Below, in pieces: positions 37,301 through 44,639 of a DNA stretch of 64,000 bases. Both the position numbers and the translations under genes were made by a program. The stretch's first letter is position 1. Each line of letters begins with the position of its first letter. This stretch comes from Frigoribacterium faeni (GTDB lineage: Bacteria; Actinomycetota; Actinomycetes; Actinomycetales; Microbacteriaceae), in contig NZ_JAAOYW010000002.1 in assembly GCF_011761235.1 (NCBI RefSeq), forward strand, positions 1,139,988 through 1,203,987. Direction: 5' to 3'. Under the pieces are notes generated by a model. The model had not been told where the DNA came from, ran no database searches, and worked only from the letters and a program-made list of their open reading frames with translations.

Positions 37301-37388
37301 TCAGGAACCTGGCTCCTGAGTCGCGGAAAGCAGGAGGCGCGGGTCCTGATCCGTGCACGGCTCAGGAACCCGGGCACCCGGCTTCCTG
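37301..37388. repeat. Three-hairpin intergenic element, family B copy 1
   Basis: Three inverted repeats share the arms TCAGGAAC/GTTCCTGA: 37301-37319, 37343-37369 (with the perfect centre CCGTGCACGG) and 37363-37388 (CAGGAACCCGGG against CCCGGCTTCCTG, one mismatch). It follows the regulator's stop and precedes the DUF3151 gene. Copy 2 is at 53411-53499. Confidence 0.7.
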
Positions 37389-37425
37389 AGTGACGCAGCG
37401 GGGCCGAGCGCGAGAGGATGGGCGC

Positions 37426-37851
37426 ATGCCCTCCCAGAACCTGCTCGGCGTGCCCGAGACCCTGCTGCCCGCCGACCCCGCCGTGACCGCCGACCTCGAC
37501 ACGCTCCCGCTCGCCGAGGTCGTCGTCGCCCACCCGACGTCGTCGCTCGCCTGGGCCCTGCTCAGCGACGAGGCCGCCGCGCGCGGCGCCGACCTCGAGG
37601 CCTACGCCTACGCGCGGGTCGGCTACCACCGCGGGCTCGACGCCCTGCGCGGGGCCGGCTGGCGCGGCCAGGGCCCCGTGCCGTGGTCGCACGAGCCGAA
37701 CCGCGGCGTGCTGCGGTCGCTGTTCGCCCTGCGTCGCGGAGCCGCCGCCATCGGCGAGACCACCGAGGTCGAGCGGCTCGGCACGTTCCTCGCCGACGCC
37801 GACCCCGCGGCCGGCCCGGCGATCGAGGCCGAGGAGGCGGCGCGACGCTGA
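37426..37851 (+). CDS. DUF3151 family protein
   Basis: A 141-residue soluble protein starting MPSQNLLGVPETLLPADPA. This N terminus and the motifs AHPTSSLAWALLSD, AYAYARVGYHRGLDALR and PVPWSHEPNRGVLRSLFALR are characteristic of the actinobacterial DUF3151 family, whose function is unknown. ATG 37426 gives the canonical start and is preceded by GAGAGGAT. It is not obviously part of an operon. The first downstream gene is convergent. Confidence 0.85.
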   Translation: MPSQNLLGVPETLLPADPAVTADLDTLPLAEVVVAHPTSSLAWALLSDEAAARGADLEAYAYARVGYHRGLDALRGAGWRGQGPVPWSHEPNRGVLRSLFALRRGAAAIGETTEVERLGTFLADADPAAGPAIEAEEAARR

Positions 37852-37876
37852 CGACGCAGGTCGCGCCTCCTGCGCC

Positions 37877-39964
37877 CTAGCCGATCAGCGACGGCCGCAG
37901 GTCGCGCAGCGTCCGGCGCCGGGTCATCCGTGCGGTCGCGACGAGCGACACGAGCAGCGCCCCGAACAGCCAGCAGGCGAGCACGCCCGCGTCGCCCCAG
38001 GCGGTGGCCGTGCTGCCGCCGTACATCACCTGGCGCAGCCCGTCGGTGGCGTAGCTCATCGGCAGCGCGAAGTGCAGCGCGGCGAGCGGCCCGGGCAGCG
38101 TCTGCCACGGGAACGTGCCGCCGGCCGTCACGAGCTGCACCACCATCAGCACCAGCCCGAGGAACTGCCCGACGCTGCCGAGCAGCACGTTGAGCGTCAT
38201 GATGATCGCGGCGAAGGTCGCGCTCGCCAGGGCCATCAGCCCGATCATGCCCCAGGTGTGCACGACCTCGAACCCGAGGGCGCCCCGCACGATCGCGAAC
38301 AGCGCGACCATCTGCACGGCGCCGAGCATCGCGGGCGTCAGCCACCCCGCGACGACGACCCGCGCGGGCGCGGCGGAGGCCGTGATGGCCCGCTTCGACA
38401 CCGGCTTGACGATGAGGAACAGCGCGTAGATGCCGATCCACGCCGCGAGGCTGATGAAGAACGGCGCGAGTCCCGCGCCGTAGGTGCCGGCGCTGGTGAG
38501 CGGCTGGTCGGCGACGTCGACGGGGTCGCTGATCGCCGACGCCTGGTCGTCGCGGCTCTGCTCGGTGCTCGCGGGGATCTCGCCCAGGCCGCTCTGCAGC
38601 CCGTCGCGCAGCTGCACGGCGCCGTCGTCGAGCGACACGAGCCCGTCGTGCAGGCTGACCGTGCCCGTGCTGAGCGTGTCGAGTCCGCTCGACAATGCGG
38701 CCGAGCCCGTCTCGAGCTCGTCGAGGCCGGTCGACAACGAGGAGGCGCCCGAGGCCGCCGAGGACGCCCCCGTCGCCAGCGTCGAGGCCCCGTCGGCCGC
38801 GTCGGAGATGCCGCCCGTCAGGGCCGGGGTCGCCGCGGCGAGGGCGGCGGCGCCGGTCGAGACCTGGTCCGCGCCGCTCGCGAGCGTGCCGACCTGCCCG
38901 TTCAGCTGCTGCACCTGCGCGTTCGCGTCGGCCAGGCCGTCGGTGACGGGGGCGAAGTAGGTCGCGACCTCGCCGGCGGAGGCGACCGCCTCCTCCTGCG
39001 TCTGTCCCTGGGAGACGAAGAAGGCGACCAGCTGCCGCCCGATCTCGGCCTGGGTCGCGGGGGCGGCGTCGGCCGCCGCCTGGCTCGTCGCGGCGGCCTC
39101 GCCGACGGCGGTCGCGAGCCGGTCGTTGCCCTCGGCCACGCGGGCGGCGCCGTCGGCGAGCTGCTGCGTGCTCGCGGGCAGGCCGGCGGTCTGGTCGCGC
39201 AGCTGGTCGAGCCCGGTCGACAGGGCCGTCGCGCCGGTGCTCAGCTGTGAGGTGCCGGCGGCGAGCGACCGTGCCCCCGTCGCCGCGCTCGACGCCCCGG
39301 TCGCCAGCTGGTCGGCCCCCGAGGAGGCGTCGGCCGCGCCGGTGCTGAGCTGCTCGGCCCCCGAGACGGCCGAGCCGGCACCGTCGACGAGCTGGCCGGC
39401 GCCGTCGACGGCGCTGCCGAGGCTCGTGCGGATGTCGGCGAGGCCGACGAGCAGGGTGGACGCCGCCTCCTTGCCGACCTTCTCGGCGACCGAGGCGCGG
39501 ATCGTCTTGCCGGCCTGCTCGGCGATCGTCGTCGACAGGTAGCTGTTCGTGTCGTTGGTCGCGAGCACGATCTCGGCGCGCTGCGGGTCGTCGGAGCTCG
39601 CCGACGACAGGTCGGCGCTGAAGTCGCGGGGGAGGGTGAACGTGAAGTCGTAGGTCCCGTCGCGCAGGCCCGCCGCGGCCTCGGCCGACGACACGGCGTG
39701 CCAGTCGAAGTCGCCGCCGTCGACGACCTCGTCGGCGACCTGGTCGCCGTAGTTCGTGGCGGTCCCGTCGACGACGGCGCCCCGGTCGTCGTTCACCAGC
39801 GCGGCGGGCACCTGGTCGAGCTTCGCGTACGGGTCCTGGTTGGCCCAGAGGTAGAGGCCGCCGTAGAGCAGCGGGACGGTCATCAGGGCGACGAGCGCGA
39901 GGCGCGCGAGGCCGGTGGAGGTGAGCCGCTGCAGCTCGGCTCGGACGACGGCGACGATCTTCAC
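37877..39964 (-). CDS. YhgE/Pip-like ABC-2 family membrane protein
   Basis: A 695-residue protein. One helix near residue 20-40 (LARLALVALMTVPLLYGGLYLW), then a large extracytoplasmic domain with VPAALVNDDRGAVVDG and a long series of heptad-like AST/GA/L repeats (STGAADASSGADQLATGASS and similar) predicted to form an elongated helical stalk, and about five C-terminal helices starting LAPFFISLAAWIGIYALFLI. This is the organisation of YhgE/Pip and EsaA-type proteins. GTG start overlaps the upstream ATPase-like gene by GTGA. The family includes type VII secretion parts and putative drug exporters; the role here is unknown. Confidence 0.85.
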   Translation of the reverse strand: MKIVAVVRAELQRLTSTGLARLALVALMTVPLLYGGLYLWANQDPYAKLDQVPAALVNDDRGAVVDGTATNYGDQVADEVVDGGDFDWHAVSSAEAAAGLRDGTYDFTFTLPRDFSADLSSASSDDPQRAEIVLATNDTNSYLSTTIAEQAGKTIRASVAEKVGKEAASTLLVGLADIRTSLGSAVDGAGQLVDGAGSAVSGAEQLSTGAADASSGADQLATGASSAATGARSLAAGTSQLSTGATALSTGLDQLRDQTAGLPASTQQLADGAARVAEGNDRLATAVGEAAATSQAAADAAPATQAEIGRQLVAFFVSQGQTQEEAVASAGEVATYFAPVTDGLADANAQVQQLNGQVGTLASGADQVSTGAAALAAATPALTGGISDAADGASTLATGASSAASGASSLSTGLDELETGSAALSSGLDTLSTGTVSLHDGLVSLDDGAVQLRDGLQSGLGEIPASTEQSRDDQASAISDPVDVADQPLTSAGTYGAGLAPFFISLAAWIGIYALFLIVKPVSKRAITASAAPARVVVAGWLTPAMLGAVQMVALFAIVRGALGFEVVHTWGMIGLMALASATFAAIIMTLNVLLGSVGQFLGLVLMVVQLVTAGGTFPWQTLPGPLAALHFALPMSYATDGLRQVMYGGSTATAWGDAGVLACWLFGALLVSLVATARMTRRRTLRDLRPSLIG

Positions 39965-40710
39965 GGTCGGGGGTCCTCTCGTGTCGGGGCGACCGCGCTG
40001 TCGTCGGGGGTGGGGGTGGGATCGGGGGTGGTGGTGGTGGTGGGGTCGGAGACGGGAGCGGGGCCGGCGGGGACCTCGTCCCCGACGTGCTCGTCGAGGC
40101 CGGAGAAGTCGGGCGCCGGCAGCGCCTCGACCGCGGCCAGCGCGGCGAACCCGGTGACGGTCAGCACCGTGACGCCCCGGGCGACGAGGTCGTGCACGAC
40201 GGCGAGCCACGCGGCGACGTCGCCGCCGTGCCGCTCGGGCGAGGTGAGCACGAGGCCCTGCACGCCCTCGCGCAGCACGGCGAGCTCGCAGAGCAGGCGC
40301 ACGCGCAGCTCGGTCGGCAGCGCCTGCAGGCGGGTGCGGCGGTGCTCGGCGAGGCCGATCTCGTCGAGCAGCAGGGCCGTCGAGGCGCGGTCGCTGCGCA
40401 GGTCGGCCAGCGCGAGCTCCTCGCGGGCGACCTGCGCGACGGTCAGCGACCCGAACGGCTCGGCCACCGACGGGGTGTCGACCAGGGCGAAGGAGGCGCG
40501 GATCGCGGCCGCGTCGTCGCTCCCGTCGAGCGTCACCCGGCCCTGCGTCGGCGCCATCCGCCCGCCCGCGACGAGGGAGGCCAGCACGGGGGCGTCCACC
40601 GTCTCGACGGCGACGAAGCCGGGCCGGCCGCGGTCGGCGACGACCGTGAGCTCGGGCAGCGGGGCGCCGGGCCCCTCGCCGACGGCGACGTGGTCGAGCT
40701 CGAGCCTCAC
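39961..40710 (-). CDS. Degenerate ABC-ATPase-like protein
   Basis: A 249-residue protein that follows the ABC nucleotide-binding fold but has lost the catalytic residues. Where Walker A should be (about residues 34-45) it reads ETVDAPVLASLVAGG, without the GxxGxGKS loop. It keeps PTQGRVTLDG, a Q-loop-like ALVDTP and a helix like the post-signature helix, but the LSGGQ is ALPTE. Walker B (LVLTSPERHGGD) lacks the Asp-Glu pair. The tail of 45 residues is Pro/Thr/Asp-rich. It overlaps TetR and the YhgE-like gene by GTGA at both ends, so it is likely a non-hydrolysing partner of the membrane protein. Confidence 0.7.
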   Translation of the reverse strand: MRLELDHVAVGEGPGAPLPELTVVADRGRPGFVAVETVDAPVLASLVAGGRMAPTQGRVTLDGSDDAAAIRASFALVDTPSVAEPFGSLTVAQVAREELALADLRSDRASTALLLDEIGLAEHRRTRLQALPTELRVRLLCELAVLREGVQGLVLTSPERHGGDVAAWLAVVHDLVARGVTVLTVTGFAALAAVEALPAPDFSGLDEHVGDEVPAGPAPVSDPTTTTTPDPTPTPDDSAVAPTREDPRP

Positions 40711-41390
40711 GGGCGGTCCTCCCCGTCGTGGCCGGCGCGGTCGCCCGCCTCGGTCGCGACCGGGAGCGCCAGGGCCGGCGTGCTGCGGATCAGCTCGCCC
40801 GCCTCCTGCCAGCCCAGCCCGACCATGCCGAGCACGGCGAGCATGACGAGCCGGTGGCCCTCGGCGCGGTCGAGGTCGCGCACCGTCGCCTCGTCGAGCA
40901 CCGCGAGCGCGGAGCCCTCGACGAGGTGGGCCAGCGTCTCGACGCGGACGTCGTCGCGCATGCGCCCCTCGGCGACGCCGCGGCGCACCGTCTCGAGCAG
41001 GAACGCCCTGACCGGGGCGAGCGCCGTGCCGACCTCGCGCATCAGCGGGCCGCGCACGGTCAGCTGCGCCATGACGCGCACGTGCTCGACCTCGGACCAG
41101 AGCCGGGCGCCGAGCTCGGCGAGCTGCACGGCCGGGTCGTCGGAGGGGGCGGGCATCGCCGCGGCACCGATGCGGGCGGCGCCGCGCAGGCTGACCTCGC
41201 GGACGAGGTCGTCGCGGGTGGCGAAGTGCCCGTAGACGCTGCGCCGCGAGAGGCCGGCCTCGGAGGCGATCGCCTCGAGCGACACGGCCGGGTCGACGTT
41301 GAGCAGCCGCACCGCGGCGGCCATCAGGGCCTCGCGGTTCGCGGCGGCGTCGCGCCGTGGTGCACGGGTGGAGGAGGGGTGCGTGGTCAC
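40707..41390 (-). CDS. TetR-family repressor of the YhgE operon
   Basis: A 227-residue regulator with an N-terminal HTH: NREALMAAAVRLLNVDPAVS, LEAIASEAGLSRRSVYGHF and ATRDDLVREV. The C-terminal helical domain is a typical ligand/dimer domain. GTG 41390 is chosen as the start: a longer frame would begin inside a perfect palindrome, and a TAAGAT -10 lies 7 nt upstream. It is the first gene of a three-gene overlapping operon and almost certainly autoregulates through the operator at 41405-41430. Confidence 0.9.
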   Translation of the reverse strand: MTTHPSSTRAPRRDAAANREALMAAAVRLLNVDPAVSLEAIASEAGLSRRSVYGHFATRDDLVREVSLRGAARIGAAAMPAPSDDPAVQLAELGARLWSEVEHVRVMAQLTVRGPLMREVGTALAPVRAFLLETVRRGVAEGRMRDDVRVETLAHLVEGSALAVLDEATVRDLDRAEGHRLVMLAVLGMVGLGWQEAGELIRSTPALALPVATEAGDRAGHDGEDRP

Positions 41391-41397
41391 GGTCCCG

Positions 41398-41419
41398 ATC
41401 TTACGATCTTGCACACCGG
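41398..41419 (-). promoter_or_regulatory. Promoter of the TetR-YhgE operon (-10 and first part of spacer)
   Basis: On the minus strand TAAGAT (41403-41398) is separated by exactly 17 nt from TTGCAC (41426-41421). The transcript should start 7 nt after the -10, at or next to the GTG, so it is leaderless. The operator fills the spacer and the -35. Confidence 0.55.
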
Positions 41420-41430
41420 TGTGCAAGATC
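41405..41430. promoter_or_regulatory. Perfect 26-bp palindromic operator
   Basis: GATCTTGCACACC followed by its exact complement GGTGTGCAAGATC. The palindrome covers the -35 hexamer and most of the spacer of the leftward promoter and lies 62 bp from the rightward gene. It is an ideal TetR binding site. Confidence 0.8.
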
Positions 41431-41480
41431 AGAGGCCGTGTTGCCGGTCCACAGGGCCATCCTCCCGCAGGAGGCGTGGG

Positions 41481-41486
41481 TAGGGT
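41481..41486 (+). promoter_or_regulatory. Putative -10 of a leaderless gene
   Basis: TAGGGT followed by six bases and the ATG at 41493. The identical arrangement TAGGGT-N6-ATG occurs before the chorismate mutase gene. Confidence 0.45.
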
Positions 41487-41492
41487 CGGGCG

Positions 41493-42431
41493 ATGACGCT
41501 CGCGGAGGCCGCCCGGCAGCTCTACGCCCTCCCGCCCAAGGAGTTCGTCGCCGCGCGCGACGCCCGGGCCGCCGAGGCGAGGTCGGACGGGGACGCCGCC
41601 CTCGCGACCTCCCTGCGGGCGCTGCGCCGCGCCTCCTCGTCCGCCTGGGCCGTCGACCTGCTCGCCCGCGACGCCGCCGACGCCGTCGCCGCGCTCGACG
41701 ACCTCGGCGAGCGGTTCCGCACCGCCCAGTCCGACGGCGACCGCGCCGCCCTCGCCGCACTCGCCCGGGACCGCAAGGAGGCGCTGGCCGGCCTCGTCGC
41801 CCGGGCCCGCGACCTGGCCGTCGACGCGGGTCAGCCGCTCTCCGCCGCGGCGCTCGCCGAGGTCGAGCAGACCCTCCGGGCCGCCGTGGCCGACCCGGCC
41901 GCGGCCGCCGCCGTGCGCAGCGGTCGCCTCGTGCGGGCGCTCGCCGCCGACGGCCTCGAGGAGGCGGACCTCGCCGACGCCGTCGCCGGCCCTGCCCCCG
42001 AGGGCGTCGCCCCGGCGCGGCTCCGGGCGGCGGGGCGGGCGGGGTCGGGGTCCGGTGACGGGTCCGGCGACGACGGCGACGGTGACGGCGGATCGGCGGG
42101 CCCGGGTTCACGTTCTCGGTCGGGCGCGCGGGAGGCCGCCCGGCGGGCCGCCGAGCGTGCGGCCGCCGACGCGGAGCGCGAGGCCGACGAGGCGGAGGCG
42201 GCGCTCGCCGAGGTCGACGAGCGCGCCGCCCGGCTGGCCGCCGACCGTGACGAGGTGCTCGGGCAGCTGCGCCGTCTCCGCGAGGAGTTCTCCGCCGCCG
42301 AGCGCCGCAGCGGCGAGCTCGACGACCGCGAGAAGTTCCTCACGCGGGAGCGTCGCCGTGCCGTCGCCGACGCCGGAGCCGCCCGCCAGGCCGCCGACCG
42401 CGCCCGCGCCGCCCTCGCCCCCCGCCCCTGA
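41493..42431 (+). CDS. Coiled-coil hypothetical protein
   Basis: A 312-residue protein of an actinobacterial family I recognise only by its start, QLYALPPKEFVAARDARA, followed by SSAWAVDLLARDAADAVAAL. The middle (about 180-210) is a Gly/Ser/Asp-rich linker. The last 100 residues are charged heptad repeats (AEREADEAEAALAEVDERAA, then LRRLREEFSAAERR), a clear coiled coil. No signal peptide or membrane helix. Function unknown. The downstream space is filled with inverted-repeat elements. Confidence 0.75.
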   Translation: MTLAEAARQLYALPPKEFVAARDARAAEARSDGDAALATSLRALRRASSSAWAVDLLARDAADAVAALDDLGERFRTAQSDGDRAALAALARDRKEALAGLVARARDLAVDAGQPLSAAALAEVEQTLRAAVADPAAAAAVRSGRLVRALAADGLEEADLADAVAGPAPEGVAPARLRAAGRAGSGSGDGSGDDGDGDGGSAGPGSRSRSGAREAARRAAERAAADAEREADEAEAALAEVDERAARLAADRDEVLGQLRRLREEFSAAERRSGELDDREKFLTRERRRAVADAGAARQAADRARAALAPRP

Positions 42432-42490
42432 CCCGCGCCCCGCGCCCTCCCCGCACGTCGCGGCGCCCTCCCCGCACGCCGAAGAACCCC

Positions 42491-42536
42491 GTTGTGGACG
42501 ATGCACCCCGAAACGACGGGGTGCATCGTCCACAAC
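42491..42536. repeat. Family-C hairpin 1, perfect 20-bp arms
   Basis: GTTGTGGACGATGCACCCCG at 42491-42510 pairs without mismatch with 42517-42536 around the loop AAACGA. Confidence 0.85.
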
Positions 42537-42540
42537 CGGG

Positions 42541-42672
42541 TGTGGGGGGGGGGGGGCTGGGGGGGGGGGGCCGGCGCGGGGGGGCGCGGGGGGGGGGGGG
42601 GCGCCCGGGCGCCCCCCCCCCCCCCCCCCGCTTGGGGCCCCCCCCCCCCCCCCCCGCGGGGGCCCCCCCCCC
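42541..42672. other. G-run / C-run low-complexity tract, possible assembly artefact
   Basis: Runs of up to about 14 G then over 20 C, with a small palindromic centre (GCGCCCGGGCGC). The flanks, GAAGAACCCCGTTGTGG at 42481 and CCACAACGGGGTTCTC just after the tract, are complementary, so the whole block is one huge inverted repeat. The base calls inside may be unreliable. Confidence 0.6.
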
Positions 42673-42795
42673 ACAACGGGGTTCTCGGCGGCGGCGCATC
42701 AGTCGCGTGCCCCTCCGCGCTGCTCCTCTCTGCGCTCCACCCCGCCCCACCCGGCCCCGCGCCGCGCCCCGCACCCTGCCCGCGCCTCACGCGAG

Positions 42796-42853
42796 CACCG
42801 CGTCGTGAACGGAACACCGCGTTGTTGGGCGGTGCTTCGTTCACAACGCGGTG
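42796..42853. repeat. Family-C hairpin 2
   Basis: The left arm CACCGCGTCGTGAACGGAA plus CACCGC pairs with the right arm ending TTCACAACGCGGTG, with about three mismatches over 25 bp. Confidence 0.75.
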
Positions 42854-42917
42854 TCGCGCCGACCGCGGCCCCGCGCGCCCCGTTCTGCTGGAGGAGCGAG
42901 CACCGCCCCCGCACGCG

Positions 42918-42983
42918 GAAACACCCCGTTGTGGACGATGCACCCCGAAACGACGGGGTGTTCGGTCCACAACGGGGTGTTTC
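42918..42983. repeat. Family-C hairpin 3
   Basis: Starts GAAACACCCCGTTGTGGAC and ends with its complement GTCCACAACGGGGTGTTTC, with the same AAACGA loop as hairpin 1. Only a 3-bp internal mismatch block breaks the pairing. Confidence 0.8.
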
Positions 42984-43081
42984 GGCAGTGATGCGTCAGC
43001 CGCCTGCGGGCTGTGCCGCACCCTGCCCCCGCCGCACCCCGCCCCGCGCCCAGCGCCGCACCCCGTCCCCGCCGAACGCGA

Positions 43082-43141
43082 ACACCGCGTTGTGAACGGA
43101 ACACCGCGTCGTTCGGCGGTGCTCCGTCCACAACGCGGTGT
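43082..43141. repeat. Family-C hairpin 4
   Basis: ACACCGCGTTGTGAACGGAA plus CACCGC on the left, and GCGGTG up to CCACAACGCGGTGT on the right, with few mismatches. It ends 24 bp before the xylA stop codon. Confidence 0.75.
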
Positions 43142-43165
43142 CAGGGCGTGCGAGGCGCGTCAGCC

Positions 43166-44359
43166 CTAGCTGCGAGCGCCCATCAGGTGCTCGAGGGCGA
43201 GCTGCTGCAGGCGGACGAAGCCGTAGCCGTGGCCGCCGAAGTGCTGGCCCGCGTCGTAGTCCTCGTACGCGGCGCGGTCGGCCAGCAGCTGCTCGTATCC
43301 CTCGCCGTCGCCGAGGGTCGGGGTCGACAGCTCCGCGACCTGGGAGGCGGCCAGCGCCTCCTGCACCTCGGGGTCGGCGCGGAACGCCTGCGCGCGCTCC
43401 TTGAGCAGCAGGTACATGCGCATGTTGGCGGCGGCCGAGTCCCAGACGCCCGAGATGTCCTCGGTGCGCGACGGCTTGTAGTCGAAGTGGCGGGGGCCGT
43501 CGTACGAGGGGCCGCCCTGGGGCGAGCCGTGCTCGAGCAGGTCGACGAGCGAGAACGCGTTCTGCAGGTCGCCGTGGCCGAAGACGAGGTCCTGGTCGTA
43601 CTTGATGCCGCGCTGGCCGTTGAGGTCGATGTGGAACAGCTTGCCCTGGTACAGCGCCTGGGCGATGCCGGCCGTGAAGTTCAGGCCCGCCATCTGCTCG
43701 TGGCCGACCTCGGGGTTCACGCCCGCCATCTCGGGGTGCTCGAGCGTCTCGATGAACGCGATCGCGTGGCCGAGCGTCGGCAGCAGGATGTCGCCGCGGG
43801 GCTCGTTCGGCTTGGGCTCGATCGCGAAGCGCAGGTCGTAGCCCTTGTCGAGCACGTACTGCGAGAGCATGTCGACGCCCTCCTTGTAGCGCGAGAGCGC
43901 CGCCTGGACGTCCTTCGCCGCGTCGTACTCGGCGCCTTCGCGGCCGCCCCACATGACGAAGGTCTTGGCGCCCAGCTCGGCGGCCAGGTCGATGTTGCGC
44001 AGCACCTTGCGCAGGGCGAAGCGGCGGACGCCCCGGTCGTTGGAGGTGAAGCCGCCGTCCTTGAAGACGGGTGCGCTGAAGAGGTTGGTCGTCACCATCG
44101 GGACGACGATGCCGGTCGCGTCGAGGGCGCCCTTGAGGCGGTCGATCTGCTTCTGGCGCTCCGCGTCGGTCGAGCCGAACGCGAAGAGGTCGTCGTCGTG
44201 GAACGTCAGGCCGTAGGCGCCGAGGCGGTCGAGGTTCTCGACGGCCTCGACGACGTCGAGGTCGGGGCGGGTCGGGCCGCCGAACGGGTCGGCGCCGGTG
44301 TAGCCGATCGTCCAGAGTCCGAAGGAGAACTTGTCGTCGCGCGTGGGGGTGGTGGACAT
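43166..44359 (-). CDS. xylA: Xylose isomerase
   Basis: A 397-residue enzyme that converts D-xylose to D-xylulose. The class I actinobacterial pattern is visible: [18 protein letters not shown] near the start, the catalytic His in [13 protein letters not shown], the [10 protein letters not shown] and [11 protein letters not shown] strands, metal ligands in [14 protein letters not shown] and the [10 protein letters not shown] and [20 protein letters not shown] segments. ATG 44359 has AAAGGGA upstream. An inverted repeat at 44423-44441 lies upstream and resembles the sites in front of the neighbouring xylose genes. Confidence 0.96.
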   Translation of the reverse strand: MSTTPTRDDKFSFGLWTIGYTGADPFGGPTRPDLDVVEAVENLDRLGAYGLTFHDDDLFAFGSTDAERQKQIDRLKGALDATGIVVPMVTTNLFSAPVFKDGGFTSNDRGVRRFALRKVLRNIDLAAELGAKTFVMWGGREGAEYDAAKDVQAALSRYKEGVDMLSQYVLDKGYDLRFAIEPKPNEPRGDILLPTLGHAIAFIETLEHPEMAGVNPEVGHEQMAGLNFTAGIAQALYQGKLFHIDLNGQRGIKYDQDLVFGHGDLQNAFSLVDLLEHGSPQGGPSYDGPRHFDYKPSRTEDISGVWDSAAANMRMYLLLKERAQAFRADPEVQEALAASQVAELSTPTLGDGEGYEQLLADRAAYEDYDAGQHFGGHGYGFVRLQQLALEHLMGARS

Positions 44360-44422
44360 CGGTGTCCCTTTCCGAGAGTGGTCACGAGGCGGTCCGTCCA
44401 CCGGGCGAGGTCGCCACGGTGA

Positions 44423-44441
44423 ATGTTGTGCGACTCAACAT
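44423..44441. promoter_or_regulatory. Operator-like inverted repeat upstream of xylA
   Basis: ATGTTG (44423-44428) and CAACAT (44436-44441) are perfect 6-bp arms with a 7-bp spacer in the xylA / dehydrogenase divergent region. ROK-family xylose repressors bind such TTG...CAA palindromes. Confidence 0.55.
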
Positions 44442-44588
44442 ATCCCGCCCGAGCCTCGTGCGACAGTCCCCCGGCGCGATTCGTCGGAGAGGAGCCGGCG
44501 AGGAGTCGGAGAGGAGTCGGCGAGGAGCCGGAGGGTCGGCGAGGCGGCCGAGCGGCCCGGGCTCGTTGCGGGCCGGGCGTCCCCGGCC

Positions 44589-44612
44589 TAGTTTGTGGTG
44601 CAGCGCAACGAA
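44589..44612. promoter_or_regulatory. XylR-like operator upstream of the dehydrogenase operon
   Basis: TAGTTTGT-N6-GCGCAACGAA. The same 24-bp arrangement occurs at 51949-51972 directly before xylB, with 18 of 18 fixed positions identical. It lies 28 bp before the ATG at 44640. Confidence 0.65.
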
Positions 44613-44639
44613 CCAGCGGACGACGACGAAGGAGTCACC

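Larger units (their letters stand above)
42432..43165. repeat. Intergenic cluster of four family-C hairpin elements and a G/C homopolymer block
   Basis: 734 bp between convergent genes, with no convincing gene. It holds long hairpins at 42491-42536, 42796-42853, 42918-42983 and 43082-43141, each about 60 bp with arms of 20-26 bp and a 6-8 nt loop, and a low-complexity tract of long G and C runs at 42541-42672. The hairpins fall into two sequence types, one built on TTGTGGAC and CACCCCG, the other on TTGTGAACGGAACACCGC. Confidence 0.75.

Noticed and set aside
40707..41426. Longer N terminus for the TetR repressor
   Set aside because: The extra 12 codons would be inside the perfect operator and the -10 region.
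42541..42672. A functional G-quadruplex region
   Set aside because: The G runs are matched by equally long C runs and complementary flanks. An assembly or base-calling artefact in an inverted repeat is simpler.
42491..42983. DnaA boxes or a replication origin in hairpins 1 and 3 (TTGTGGAC)
   Set aside because: The hexamers resemble TTGTCCACA with mismatches, but lie inside hairpin arms between metabolic genes, with no dnaA, dnaN or AT-rich unwinding region.
42494..43169. Small proline/glycine-rich genes in the xylA-side intergenic region
   Set aside because: Open frames here are made only of homopolymer and hairpin DNA, overlap each other on both strands and have no start signals.
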